From a bacterium (lineage in GTDB: Bacteria > Krumholzibacteriota > Krumholzibacteriia > LZORAL124-64-63), in contig JAGRNP010000011.1 of assembly GCA_020440705.1 (NCBI GenBank), positions 1 through 56,156 of the forward strand: 56,156 nt of DNA. The letters are read 5' to 3'. Positions 16,574-24,794 of this stretch are shown here, in pieces (positions within the stretch are counted from its first letter, which is position 1; each line of letters opens with the position of its first letter). The notes under the pieces were generated by a model. That model saw only the letters and a list, made by a program, of their open reading frames with translations, had not been told where the DNA came from and did not search any database. A program made the position numbers and the translations under genes.

Positions 16574-18502
16574 TCATTCGGTCAGAATCACCCGGATCTC
16601 GGCTTCGGCGCGGTGTCCGGCCCGGTCCGCGACGCCGATCTCCAGCCGGTGCGGGCCGGCCGGAAGGTCGTCCGGGAAGGCCACGAGCAGACGGTCCCGC
16701 GGCGGGTCCGGCTCGACGATCAGCGGCCGGCCGTCCAGCCGCACGTCGAGGGTCGCCAGGTCGAGTCCTTCGCCGCGGTCGAACACGGGCACGGGCAGCA
16801 CCTGCCAGCGCGGCCCCGTCACGCCGGGCACGCCCGTCGGCGCGGCGGGCTCCACGGACACCAGGTCGGGTCCGGGCGCGAAACGCGGCGGCGCCACGTC
16901 GGCGAACGCCGCGTAGAGTCCCGGCGACCCGATGCGCACCCGGGCCTCGGGTTCGTCGGCGCGGGGCCAGGTCTCGACGAAGTCCCACTCGCGGCCGTCC
17001 CAGCGGTAGAGGCCGCGCGAGGCGGACCCGGCCACCGCCGGCGTCCCGTCCTCGCCGGTCACCGGATCACCGCCCGCCGGCAGCGCGGCCCGCGGCAGGG
17101 TCACCGGCAGCGACGCCTCGATGGGCCACGCCGCCGCCACGAACTCCCGGGCCGAACCGAGCGCCGCCAGGCCCTGGTCGGCCGCGGCCAGCCGCTGCAG
17201 GCTGTCCAGCTCCGCGGGCTGGGCGTAGACGACCAGCGGCGCCTGCACCGGGTCGCCGTCGCCCGGCCGGAACTCCAGCCGCCGCAGACCGGGCACCGCC
17301 GCGAAGACGGCCGGCTCCGGCGTGTCGAAGAAGGGGGTCACGCGGATGGCCGCGCTCGAGTCGGGCGTCGCGATGCGCAGCGCGTCGGGCACGGCCCGCC
17401 AGGCGGGCTCCGCCCCGCCGGTCCCGTCTCCGGCGCCGGCATCGGCGCCCACGACCAGGTCGAACTCCAGTTCCGTCGCGTTCCCCGCCGCATCGACCGC
17501 ACGCAGCCGCACCCGGTGCGCCCCCGCGGCCAGCCCCTCGCCCTGGGGTCCCAGGAACCAGAGCTGTCCGCTGCGCCCCCGCAGGTCGTTGGCCGGATGC
17601 CGGTGCAGCCAGCGCTCGCGCACGCCGGGCACGTCGACCCACTCCAGGCGCTGCCGCGCGTTCTCCCCGAAATCGAAGCCTTCGTTGCGGCACGCGTACA
17701 CCACCTGCTCGTCGACCCGCAGTTCGATCAGCGACGGCTCCAGCCGATGGGCCCGGACGTCGGCCTGCTCGACGATGCGCGCGCTCAGGGCCACCGGACC
17801 GGCGACCCGCAGGGCAGGCTGGACCCCGGTCAGGCCGTCGGCGCCTTCCAGGAGGCGGACCGCCGACGCGCCCTCCAGCCGGGCCGCGTCCGTCACCGGC
17901 CAGGCCCGCACGGCGACGATGCGCGGGGCGATCGTGTCCGGCACGGCGAAGCCCACCAGCTGGGGGTCGACCGGCCGGTTGTCGGCGTCGCGCACCTCGA
18001 AATGGAGGTGCGGCCCGCCGGTGCCGCTCTGGCCCGTCAGGCCCAGCACGTCGCCGCGGCGCACCCGGATCTCGTCGCGGCGGAACTCGAGCCGGACCCG
18101 GTACTGGCCGCTGCGGGCCCGCCGCGCCTCGACCCGGCCGCGCAGCTCGTCGTTGAAGCGCTCGAGATGGGCGTACACGTAGGTGCGGCCCGAATCGCCG
18201 CGCAGGTAGACCGCGCGGCCGTACGCCGTCGGGGTCGCCCGCACGCGGACGATCCACCCGTCCTCCACGGCCCGGGCCGGAAATCCCGTGACCGTCTGGG
18301 TCTTGAGGTCGAGACCCGCGTGGAAGCGACCGGGGCGGTACTCCATGAAGTTGCTGGTGAGGTAGCGCGTGGGCAGATCCAGGGGCCAGCGCGGGTCCGG
18401 CGACGGCGTCGGCTCGGCGGCGCGCGCGGCGGTCGGCAGGGCCAGAAGGAGAACGAGGGCCAGCAGGGGGCCGGGCTGCCCGGGGCGACGGATGCGGATC
18501 AT
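16574..18502 (-). CDS. Secreted M23-family (LytM-type) metallopeptidase with C-terminal Ig-like region
   Basis: 642 residues with a signal peptide (LLALVLLLALPTAARA). The M23 domain occupies about residues 40-195. Zinc ligands are in RFHAGLDLKT (HxxxD), and the active-site histidines are in YVYAHLERF and GPHLHFEVRD, so the catalytic set is complete. Such enzymes cut peptidoglycan cross-links or activate amidases. The remaining 440 residues are beta-rich, with APRIVAVRAWPV and a final domain containing LPAGPHRLEIGVADRAGH and AEIRVILTE. They look like Ig/cadherin-type modules that position the enzyme in the envelope. It is transcribed divergently from the PIN-PhoH gene and is followed after 129 nt by dnaE, which has its own promoter. 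Confidence 0.9.
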   Translation of the reverse strand: MIRIRRPGQPGPLLALVLLLALPTAARAAEPTPSPDPRWPLDLPTRYLTSNFMEYRPGRFHAGLDLKTQTVTGFPARAVEDGWIVRVRATPTAYGRAVYLRGDSGRTYVYAHLERFNDELRGRVEARRARSGQYRVRLEFRRDEIRVRRGDVLGLTGQSGTGGPHLHFEVRDADNRPVDPQLVGFAVPDTIAPRIVAVRAWPVTDAARLEGASAVRLLEGADGLTGVQPALRVAGPVALSARIVEQADVRAHRLEPSLIELRVDEQVVYACRNEGFDFGENARQRLEWVDVPGVRERWLHRHPANDLRGRSGQLWFLGPQGEGLAAGAHRVRLRAVDAAGNATELEFDLVVGADAGAGDGTGGAEPAWRAVPDALRIATPDSSAAIRVTPFFDTPEPAVFAAVPGLRRLEFRPGDGDPVQAPLVVYAQPAELDSLQRLAAADQGLAALGSAREFVAAAWPIEASLPVTLPRAALPAGGDPVTGEDGTPAVAGSASRGLYRWDGREWDFVETWPRADEPEARVRIGSPGLYAAFADVAPPRFAPGPDLVSVEPAAPTGVPGVTGPRWQVLPVPVFDRGEGLDLATLDVRLDGRPLIVEPDPPRDRLLVAFPDDLPAGPHRLEIGVADRAGHRAEAEIRVILTE

Positions 18503-18541
18503 GGGCTCAACTCCGTTTGCGGGGTGCGATTCCGTGCCGCC

Positions 18542-18570
18542 AAACTACAGGCACAATCGGACGGCGACAA
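18542..18570 (-). promoter_or_regulatory. Promoter for the M23 peptidase
   Basis: Minus strand: TTGTCG (18570-18565), 17-nt spacer, TAGTTT (18547-18542), about 40 nt upstream of the ATG at 18502. Confidence 0.55.
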
Positions 18571-18592
18571 GCGGCGGGTTTGGGTGTACGCT
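18564..18592 (+). promoter_or_regulatory. Possible PIN-PhoH promoter overlapping the divergent M23 promoter
   Basis: Plus strand: GCGACA (18564-18569), 17-nt spacer, TACGCT (18587-18592). The -35 box uses the same bases as the -35 box of the opposite promoter, so polymerase binding would be mutually exclusive. The match is modest. Confidence 0.35.
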
Positions 18593-18690
18593 GTGGGGGA
18601 GGATGGAACCTCGCAGCTCCCACAAGGAATGTCCCGCCTGGGCCGGAGCCCTCCCCCCCGACCTCGCGGGCGAACCACCGGAGGGCGTCC

Positions 18691-20043
18691 ATGGCTGAAA
18701 ACACGGCCCACTGGATCGACGACATCGACGGACTGAATCTCCCCCCCAGGCGCACCTTCCTTCTCGACACGAACGTGCTCATCCACGACGCCGACTGCCT
18801 GAAGGCCTTCGAGGACAACAACCTCGTCCTGACCGTCGACGTCCTGGAAGAGCTCGACCGCTTCAAGCGCGGCAACGACGAGAAGGGCCGCAACGCCCGC
18901 CGCGTGATCCGGACCATCGACTCGCTGCGCGACGGGCAGCCCCTGAGCCAGGGCGTGCCCTTGCCCGGGGGCGGCCAGCTCTTCATCCTCGTCAAGAACT
19001 TCAACGAGTTCCTGCCCAAGGGCATGGACCGCACCATCACCGACAACCGCATCCTCGGCGCGGCCTGCGCCATGGTCAAGGCGGGCGTCGAGACGGTCTT
19101 CGTCACCAAGGACATCAACGCCCGCGTCAAGGCCGACGCCCTCGGCATCAAGGCCGAGGACTACCTGAACCGCGTGGTCAACTTCGACGAGCTCTACACC
19201 GGCTGGAGCGAACACGACGTCGACGACGGCCAGATCAACGACTTCTACAACGGCCTGCCCCTGGCCCTCGAGGCCGCCCTCTGCCCCAACGAGGGCGTGC
19301 TGCTCAAGGCCCGCGGCAACCCCAAGCACACGGCCCGCGGCATCTTCCGCGCCGAGAGCAATCTGGTCGAGCCGCTCAAGTTCGGCGACAGCCACCCCTG
19401 GGGCCTGACCGCCCGCAACCTGCAGCAGCATTTCGCCCTCGAACTGCTCATGCGGCCGGACGTGCGGCTTGTAACCATGCTCGGCCAGGCGGGCACGGGC
19501 AAGACCCTGCTGGCCCTGGCCGTCGGCCTGCAGATGGTGGCCGAGGAGAAGCGCTACCGGCGCATCATGGTCTCGCGGCCGATCATGCCCCTGGGCAACG
19601 ACATCGGCTACCTGCCGGGCACGAAGGACGAGAAGCTGACCAGTTGGATGCAGCCCGTCACCGACAACCTGCAGTTCCTGGTCGACCCCAAGCTCGAGCA
19701 CAGCGGCGACAAGGTGCAGTACCTGTACGACACGGGCGTGGTCGAGGCCGAGGCCGTGACCTACATCCGCGGCCGCAGCCTGCCCAAGGTCTTCATCATC
19801 ATCGACGAGGCCCAGAACCTCACGCCCCACGAGGTCAAGACGGTGGTCAGCCGGGCGGGCGAGGACGCCAAGGTGGTGCTCACCGGCGACGCCTACCAGA
19901 TCGACAACCCGTACCTCGACTCGTCGTCCAACGGCCTGACGTACGTGGTCGAGCGGTTCAAGAACCACCCGATCCACGGCCACATCACCCTGGCCAAGAG
20001 CGAACGCTCGGAGCTGGCGAGCCTGGCCGCCGAGCTGCTCTAG
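18691..20043 (+). CDS. PIN-domain/PhoH-type ATPase
   Basis: 450 residues. The N-terminal PIN nuclease domain (about 20-170) begins FLLDTNVLIHDADCL and contains LEELDRFKRG and ITDNRILGAA, with the acidic residues of a metal-dependent RNase. The C-terminal PhoH domain has Walker A GQAGTGKT at 265-272 and Walker B FIIIDEAQNL with Asp372-Glu373; MVSRPIMPLGNDIGYLPG and LTGDAYQIDNPYLD are PhoH hallmarks. PIN-PhoH (PhoH2) proteins are reported as sequence-specific RNA helicase/RNases. ATG at 18691 has GGAGGG at good spacing; the frame is open further upstream but without family similarity. It is a single-gene unit ending in a strong terminator. Confidence 0.95.
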   Translation: MAENTAHWIDDIDGLNLPPRRTFLLDTNVLIHDADCLKAFEDNNLVLTVDVLEELDRFKRGNDEKGRNARRVIRTIDSLRDGQPLSQGVPLPGGGQLFILVKNFNEFLPKGMDRTITDNRILGAACAMVKAGVETVFVTKDINARVKADALGIKAEDYLNRVVNFDELYTGWSEHDVDDGQINDFYNGLPLALEAALCPNEGVLLKARGNPKHTARGIFRAESNLVEPLKFGDSHPWGLTARNLQQHFALELLMRPDVRLVTMLGQAGTGKTLLALAVGLQMVAEEKRYRRIMVSRPIMPLGNDIGYLPGTKDEKLTSWMQPVTDNLQFLVDPKLEHSGDKVQYLYDTGVVEAEAVTYIRGRSLPKVFIIIDEAQNLTPHEVKTVVSRAGEDAKVVLTGDAYQIDNPYLDSSSNGLTYVVERFKNHPIHGHITLAKSERSELASLAAELL

Positions 20044-20063
20044 CCGTCCAGCCCCGCAACGCG

Positions 20064-20099
20064 GGAGCCCGGCGCTGCGGCGCCGGGCTCCTTTTTTTT
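20064..20099 (+). terminator. Strong intrinsic terminator after PIN-PhoH
   Basis: A perfect 12-bp stem GGAGCCCGGCGC/GCGCCGGGCTCC with loop TGCG (20064-20091) followed by eight T, 20 nt after the stop codon. It separates this gene from the convergent lipoprotein gene. Confidence 0.93.
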
Positions 20100-20144
20100 C
20101 CGGAGGCTTGCCGCCCCGCCGCCGCCGCGCGTCCGCGTCGGCGC

Positions 20145-20939
20145 TCAGCCCCCCGCCTTCTCCGTCTCCTCGGCCCGGCGCTGACCTTCCTCCAGGAGGA
20201 ATTGGCGCAGCTGGCCGAGCAGGCAGGCGTTGGCCCGCTTCACGGCCCTGGTCAGGTGCTCGTTGACGAGTTGCTGGTCCTCCCGCGCCGTCGGCGTCAG
20301 GTACTTGTTCTCGTCGACTTCGCCGAGGCACGCCTTCTGCCAGACGATGTCGCCGTCGTTGTCGCGCAGGGTCAGCCGCACGTCGACCTCGGCGATGTTG
20401 CGCGTCGGCACCGGGATGGCCGCGATGGCCACCGCGCCGAGGACCGCGGCCAGCTTGGCGCGGTCACTGCCGTCCTCGCCGAGAGCGACGCCGGCGCCCG
20501 CCCCGATGGCCCCGGTGAGCAGGAACGCCGCCGGGGAGCGCTCGAGCCGACAGGCCATGGAGAACAGATCGGCCGAGAGCGTGTACTCGGCCTGGGCCCG
20601 CAGGGGCACGAGCTCGAGCATGTGGGTCTGGGCCAGGTCCTTGGCCAGGGCTTCGCCGTACACCTGGGTCGCCGGCACCTCCCACGCCTCGTCCTTGGGA
20701 TAGACGATGGTGAAGAAATGCCCCTGGCCCTGGCGCTGCTCGGGGGGCCGCATGTCCGTCACGGCGTCGATGTACACCGCCGGCATCTTCAGGTTGCGGA
20801 GCTGGAAGTCGAGGGCTTCGTCGGGATAGACGAACACGATCTTGTCGGCGCCGCCGCACGCGCCGAGGCCCAGCAGGACCGGCAGGAGCAGGACCGCCGG
20901 CAACAGGCGGCGCGAGACGGAGGAAGAGGCTCGGTGCAT
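20145..20939 (-). CDS. Lipoprotein of unknown function
   Basis: 264 residues. The N-terminus is basic then hydrophobic and ends in the lipobox LGLGAC, so the mature protein should be lipid-anchored. Further on are IDAVTDMRPPEQRQGQG, YGEALAKDLAQTHMLELVPL and AEVDVRLTLRDNDGDIVWQK. The pattern of a 'DxR' motif and a helix preceding an alternating beta segment is reminiscent of YajG/LptE-size lipoproteins that build a multi-strand sheet, but I cannot name a family. ATG at 20939 is preceded by GGAGAAG; an upstream in-frame start at 20993 adds a Pro/Gly-rich extension that would bury the signal and was rejected. It lies 87 nt downstream of the nhaC stop, so it may be the last gene of that operon. 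Confidence 0.8.
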   Translation of the reverse strand: MHRASSSVSRRLLPAVLLLPVLLGLGACGGADKIVFVYPDEALDFQLRNLKMPAVYIDAVTDMRPPEQRQGQGHFFTIVYPKDEAWEVPATQVYGEALAKDLAQTHMLELVPLRAQAEYTLSADLFSMACRLERSPAAFLLTGAIGAGAGVALGEDGSDRAKLAAVLGAVAIAAIPVPTRNIAEVDVRLTLRDNDGDIVWQKACLGEVDENKYLTPTAREDQQLVNEHLTRAVKRANACLLGQLRQFLLEEGQRRAEETEKAGG

Positions 20940-21026
20940 GGCTTCTCCGGGTCGGGGTTGGCCGGGGCCCCCGCGGGACCCGCATGGTCTCAATCTAGGG
21001 TCTGGCCCGGCGCGGGGCCAGCCCGC

Positions 21027-22724
21027 TCACGCCGGATCGTCGGCGCGCCGCCCCAGCCGCAGCACCAGGACCGTCACGACGAGGGCCCCGAGTCCGAGCG
21101 AGATCCAGGGCGACACGCCGTAGCCCACGGGCAGGTACCCCACCAGGGCGGCGACGGCCGCGATGCTCAGGGCGTACGGGAGCTGCGTGCGCACGTGGTC
21201 CACGTGGTCGGAGCCCGTGGCCAGGGACGACAGGATCGTCGTGTCGGAAATGGGCGAGCAGTGGTCCCCGAAGACGGCGCCGGCCAGGACGGCGCTCACC
21301 GAGGCCAGGTGGATGTGGGTCGCCGTGACCGGGTCGAGCCCGGCGTCCACCGGCAGCTGCAGGCCCAGCTGGTAGACGATCGGCATCAGGATGCCCATGG
21401 TGCCCCAGCTGGTGCCGGTGGCGAAGCTCACCGCCGCCGCCAGCACGAACACCAGGATCGGCAGCAGCCGCGCCGAGAGCCCGCCGCGCGCCGCCTCGAT
21501 CAGGAAGTCGGCCGTCCCCAGGGCGTCGCACACCGCGCTCAGCGACCACGCCAGCAGCAGGATCGCGATGGCCACGACCATGGACTTCGCGCCCTCGACG
21601 AAGGCGTCCAGGGCGTCGGCCAGATCGTGCCGGCGGGTGGCGGTGGTCAGGGCGATGGCGAGGCCGGCCCCGGCCAGCGCGGCCCACATGAGCACCGCGA
21701 AGCTGTCGGCGTTGTCCAGGGCCTCGCGCACCCCCGGCGCCGCGATGCCCTTGGCCGACGCCGCGGCGCGCCCGTTCAGGTACAGCCCCAGCGCCGTGGT
21801 CACGATGACCGCCAGGATCGGCACCCCGGCCACCAGCGGATGCACCGGATCGTCGCCCGACGCCGCCGCGGCCACCGGCGCGTCGCTGGCCGGTTTGGCC
21901 CCCGGTCGCAGGACGTGCCCCTCGTGCAGGGCGCGGCGCTCGGCCCGCAGCATGGGCCCGAAGTCGCGGCCGCTCAGGGCGACCAGGTACACCATCAGCA
22001 GCGTCAGCAGCGGGTAGAAGCTGTAGGGGATCGTCTCGAGGAAGAAGGTGTAGGCGCGGCTGCCCTGGTCGAGCTTGGCCATGGCCTCCTGGATCAGGCC
22101 GACCTCGAAGCCGATCCAGGTCGAGATGATGGCCACGGTCGTGACCGGCGCCGCGGTGCTGTCGACCAGCCAGGCCAGCTTCTCGCGCGAGATGCGCAGG
22201 CGGTCGGTCAGCGGCCGCATCGTCGCGCCCACCAGCAGGGTGTTGGCGTAGTCGTCGAAGAAGATCACCGTGCCCATGGCCGCCGTGGCGGTCTGGCCGC
22301 CGCGCCGTCCGCCCACGCGGGCGCTGAGCCAGTGCACGATGCCCTCGGTGGCGCCACTGCGCGAGAGCACCCCGACCATGCCCCCGAGGATGGCCGTGAA
22401 CATGAGGATCGCGGCATGGTCGTGGTCGGCCAGGGCGTCGACGAGGTGCGTATCGCCCACGCGGAGCAGCGCCGTCAGGGGATTGCCCTCGAGGATGACG
22501 ACCCCGGTGAACAGGCCCAGGAAGAGGGCCGGCAGCACCTCGCGCTTCCACAGGGCCAGCCCGATCGCCAGCACCGGCGGCACCACCGACAGCCAGCCGT
22601 GGTGGGCGGCGGCCGCCGCCTCGGCTTCCGGCGCCCCGAAGGCCGCGCCGGCCAGCCCTGTCAGGGCGGCCGCGACGGCGCCGACGCCGAGCCAGGACAG
22701 GGTTCCGCGCAGACGGCTACGCAT
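21027..22724 (-). CDS. Na+/H+ antiporter, NhaC family
   Basis: 565 residues, about eleven or more hydrophobic segments. Family signatures are IFFDDYANTLLVGATMRPL, LAWLVDSTAAPVTTVAIIS, FATGTSWGTMGILMPI and FGDHCSPISDTTILSS. Such carriers exchange cytoplasmic Na+ (or Li+) for external protons at the inner membrane. The first 40 residues hold an extra hydrophobic segment followed by an Ala/Glu/His-rich stretch, which may be a signal-anchor. The start codon overlaps the end of cutA by 8 nt, so translation is probably coupled. The proton gradient from complex I in this window would power it. Annotation to the NhaC superfamily is firm, but ion specificity is not proved. Confidence 0.92.
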   Translation of the reverse strand: MRSRLRGTLSWLGVGAVAAALTGLAGAAFGAPEAEAAAAAHHGWLSVVPPVLAIGLALWKREVLPALFLGLFTGVVILEGNPLTALLRVGDTHLVDALADHDHAAILMFTAILGGMVGVLSRSGATEGIVHWLSARVGGRRGGQTATAAMGTVIFFDDYANTLLVGATMRPLTDRLRISREKLAWLVDSTAAPVTTVAIISTWIGFEVGLIQEAMAKLDQGSRAYTFFLETIPYSFYPLLTLLMVYLVALSGRDFGPMLRAERRALHEGHVLRPGAKPASDAPVAAAASGDDPVHPLVAGVPILAVIVTTALGLYLNGRAAASAKGIAAPGVREALDNADSFAVLMWAALAGAGLAIALTTATRRHDLADALDAFVEGAKSMVVAIAILLLAWSLSAVCDALGTADFLIEAARGGLSARLLPILVFVLAAAVSFATGTSWGTMGILMPIVYQLGLQLPVDAGLDPVTATHIHLASVSAVLAGAVFGDHCSPISDTTILSSLATGSDHVDHVRTQLPYALSIAAVAALVGYLPVGYGVSPWISLGLGALVVTVLVLRLGRRADDPA

Positions 22725-23049
22725 CGGGCGCCCCGCTCTCGTCGCGGGCCCAGGCCAGGTAGGCCGCGTCGACGTGGTCGGCCGACCACGCCACCACCTG
22801 CGGCACGTCGAAGGGGTGCTGCAGCTTCAGCTCCCCGACGAAGAGCTCGTAGCGGGCGGGCAGCACCTTGAAGACCACCGCCACCTCCTCGGCGCGCTCG
22901 AGCGTTCCCTGCCAGCGGTAGAAGGAGACCAGATCGGCGCCCACCTGGGCGCACACGGCCAGGCCGGCGTCGACCAGCAGGCGCGCCGCCGCCTCGGCCG
23001 GTTCGCGCCCGGGGAAGGTCGTCATCACCACGCGCAGATCGTCAGCCAC
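22717..23049 (-). CDS. cutA: CutA-family divalent-cation tolerance protein
   Basis: 110 residues, the usual size of CutA1. Signatures are VMTTFPGREPAEAAARLLVDAGLAVCAQV near the start, YRWQGTLERAEEVAVVFK in the middle and HPFDVPQVVAWSADHV near the end. CutA forms very stable trimers with a ferredoxin-like fold and binds divalent metals such as copper; its exact role is uncertain. It overlaps the upstream phosphatase gene and the downstream nhaC gene by 8 nt each, so the three are one translationally coupled unit. The family-typical cysteine (AVCAQV) is present. Confidence 0.95.
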   Translation of the reverse strand: MADDLRVVMTTFPGREPAEAAARLLVDAGLAVCAQVGADLVSFYRWQGTLERAEEVAVVFKVLPARYELFVGELKLQHPFDVPQVVAWSADHVDAAYLAWARDESGAPDA

Positions 23050-23869
23050 GGCCCACCTCCCGTGCGGTCGCCGCGAGGATCGCCAGCATCTCCCCGTGCA
23101 GCCCCGGCGCCGCGGCCAGGATGTCGCTGAAGTGCAGGGGCCCGGCCACGCCGTCGTGCCCCGTCACCACGGCCCCCGCCTCGCGGGCGATCAGGGTGCC
23201 GGCGGCCGTGTCCCAGGGCCGCAGCCGCGTCTCCCAGTAGCCGTCGAGCTTGCCGGCCGCCACGTGCACCAGATCCACCGCCGCGCTGCCCGCGCGCCGG
23301 ACCCCGTGGCAGCGCCGCTTCAGGAAGGCCGCCACGCGCCCGGTGGCCAGATCCACCTCGTCGTCGCGCACGTAGGGGAAGCCCGTGGCCAGCAGCGCCG
23401 CGTCGAGGGCCACCGGCGCGCGCCGGGCCAGGGAGGCGCGCGTACCGTGCCGCGGCCGCTCGCCCACCGCACCGCCCGCCCGGTGGGCCAGGTAGAGCTC
23501 GTCGAGATAGGGAGCGTAGACCAGGCCGAGAGCCAGGCCGTCGGCGTCGGCGCAGGCGATGCTCACGGCGAAGACCGGATGCCCGTGGGCGTAGTTCGTG
23601 GTGCCGTCGAGGGGGTCGATGTACCAGGTGCGGCCCGAGCCGCCCTCCCGATGCCCCCCTTCCTCGGCCTGCACCGTGTCGTCGGGGAAGTGGCGGGCGA
23701 TCCCGGCCACCAGCATCTCCTCCACGCGGCCGTCCAGCTCGGTGACCAGTTCGGTGGCCTGCTTGGCGGCCACGGTCCCCACATGCCCCATGCTGTCCAA
23801 CAGCAGGGCGCCGGCCGCCAGGGCCAGTTCGCGCACGGGAAGGAGCTGCTCGGACAGGTTGTCGGACAT
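23042..23869 (-). CDS. Inositol monophosphatase family protein (SuhB-like)
   Basis: 275 residues. The metal-binding motif IDPLDGTTNY begins at residue 84 (Asp85, Asp88), an acidic pair sits upstream in AEEGG (Glu69, Glu70), and the C-terminal WDTAAGTLIAREAGA supplies the third site. All Mg-binding residues of the lithium-sensitive phosphatase family are present. Possible substrates are inositol-1-phosphate or related sugar and nucleotide phosphates (CysQ-type enzymes belong to the same superfamily). The length and GSAAVDLVHVAAGKLDGYWE fit the SuhB/IMPase branch. It is the first gene of the unit with cutA and nhaC, with a good promoter 48 nt upstream. Confidence 0.93.
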   Translation of the reverse strand: MSDNLSEQLLPVRELALAAGALLLDSMGHVGTVAAKQATELVTELDGRVEEMLVAGIARHFPDDTVQAEEGGHREGGSGRTWYIDPLDGTTNYAHGHPVFAVSIACADADGLALGLVYAPYLDELYLAHRAGGAVGERPRHGTRASLARRAPVALDAALLATGFPYVRDDEVDLATGRVAAFLKRRCHGVRRAGSAAVDLVHVAAGKLDGYWETRLRPWDTAAGTLIAREAGAVVTGHDGVAGPLHFSDILAAAPGLHGEMLAILAATAREVGRG

Positions 23870-23916
23870 GGGGATCGGCTCTCCGGCTGGTGTCGGGACG
23901 GCGGGCGAACCGGGGC

Positions 23917-23945
23917 ATCATACGGGAGCCCCCGCCCCACCTCAA
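23917..23945 (-). promoter_or_regulatory. Promoter for the IMPase-cutA-nhaC operon
   Basis: Minus strand: TTGAGG (23945-23940), 17-nt spacer, TATGAT (23922-23917). The -10 box matches consensus at five of six bases. It lies back to back with the nfu promoter at 23984. Confidence 0.7.
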
Positions 23946-23983
23946 CCGCCAATCGCCGCGCCCCCGGCCGCCCCGGCAGGGGG

Positions 23984-24011
23984 TTGACTTCCCGCCCTTT
24001 GGCCTTAGCTT
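23984..24011 (+). promoter_or_regulatory. Promoter for the NifU-like gene
   Basis: Plus strand: TTGACT (23984-23989), 16-nt spacer, TAGCTT (24006-24011). It is about 70 nt upstream of the ATG at 24083. Confidence 0.65.
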
Positions 24012-24082
24012 TTGGTCCGGAAGACCTGAACCCCGAACGCCACGGCGGCGACCCGCGCGACGGGCCCGCAGGAAGGTGCGTC

Positions 24083-24301
24083 ATGAAAGAGAAGATCCAG
24101 GCCGTGCTCGACGAGATCCGGCCCGCGCTGCAGGCCGACGGCGGCGATGTCGAGTTCATCGACTACAACGACGGCATCGTCACCGTGCGCATGCAGGGCG
24201 CGTGCGGCAGCTGCCCCATGAGCATCATGACCCTCAAGCAGGGCATCGAGGCGCGCATGAAGGAGCGCATCCCCGAGGTCGTGGCGGTCGAGCAGATCTG
24301 A
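24083..24301 (+). CDS. NifU C-terminal-domain (Nfu-type) Fe-S scaffold protein
   Basis: 72 residues forming only the Nfu domain. It starts KIQAVLDEIRPALQADGGDVEF, with the cluster-binding CGSC at Cys41 and Cys44 inside VRMQGACGSCPMSIMTLK. Dimers of such proteins hold a [4Fe-4S] cluster and deliver it to targets; complex I, encoded 4 kb away, would be a heavy consumer. ATG at 24083 is preceded by AGGAAGG at normal spacing and matches the family start. It is monocistronic, with a promoter at 23984 and a terminator at 24323. Confidence 0.95.
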   Translation: MKEKIQAVLDEIRPALQADGGDVEFIDYNDGIVTVRMQGACGSCPMSIMTLKQGIEARMKERIPEVVAVEQI

Positions 24302-24322
24302 CCCGCCCCGCCCCGAGAACAG

Positions 24323-24355
24323 GACGGCGACCCCGGCGGGTCGCCGTCTTCGTTT
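24323..24355 (+). terminator. Intrinsic terminator between convergent nfu and rlpA-like genes
   Basis: An 11-bp stem GACGGCGACCC/GGGTCGCCGTC with loop CGGC (24323-24348) followed by TTCGTTT. The stem is perfect but the T-run is interrupted. It may also slow transcription arriving from the minus strand. Confidence 0.75.
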
Positions 24356-24375
24356 CGCGCGCCGCGCCGGCCGCC

Positions 24376-24786
24376 TCAGGATCCCGCCAGCACCTCGATC
24401 TTCACGTCGGTCAGCCCGGCCCGGACGAAGTCCAGTTCCTCGGCCGCCCGCCGGCTCAGGTCGATGATGCGGCCCTCCACGAAGGGCCCCCGGTCGTTGA
24501 TGCGGACGACCACCGCCCGCCGGTTGACCAGGTTGGTGACCCGGACCCGGGTCCCGAACGGCAGGGTGCGGTGCGCGGCGGTGAGCAGGTCCTGGCGGAA
24601 GGTCTCGCCGCTGGCCGTGAGCCGCCCCTCGAAGCGGTCGGCGTAGAAGCTGGCCTGCCCCGTCTGCACGTCGCCGAAGCCGCCGATCTCGGCCGGATGC
24701 CGGCTCGAGGCCGCGCAGCCGCCGAGGGCGCCCGCCAACACGAGCACGGGCACGACCCCGGCCATCGTCAACCGCGACCTCCGCAT
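24376..24786 (-). CDS. RlpA-like lipoprotein with double-psi beta-barrel
   Basis: 136 residues. The signal segment [14 protein letters not shown] ends in a lipobox cysteine. The mature protein is a single RlpA double-psi beta-barrel: [33 protein letters not shown] and [20 protein letters not shown], with the conserved Asp residues. RlpA proteins are septal lytic transglycosylases acting on denuded glycan strands or structural relatives. There is no SPOR domain, so septal targeting by glycan binding is not expected. ATG at 24786 lies 8 nt after the yaaA stop codon, so the two genes are cotranscribed. Confidence 0.92.
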   Translation of the reverse strand: MRRSRLTMAGVVPVLVLAGALGGCAASSRHPAEIGGFGDVQTGQASFYADRFEGRLTASGETFRQDLLTAAHRTLPFGTRVRVTNLVNRRAVVVRINDRGPFVEGRIIDLSRRAAEELDFVRAGLTDVKIEVLAGS

Positions 24787-24794
24787 GCCTCCTC

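Noticed and set aside
13790-18736. A plus-strand open frame of 1,648 codons antisense to dnaE and the M23 gene
   Set aside because: Low-complexity, His/Val/Arg/Gly-rich translation with no domain; it runs across a promoter and two clear genes. It results from GC-rich third-codon positions.
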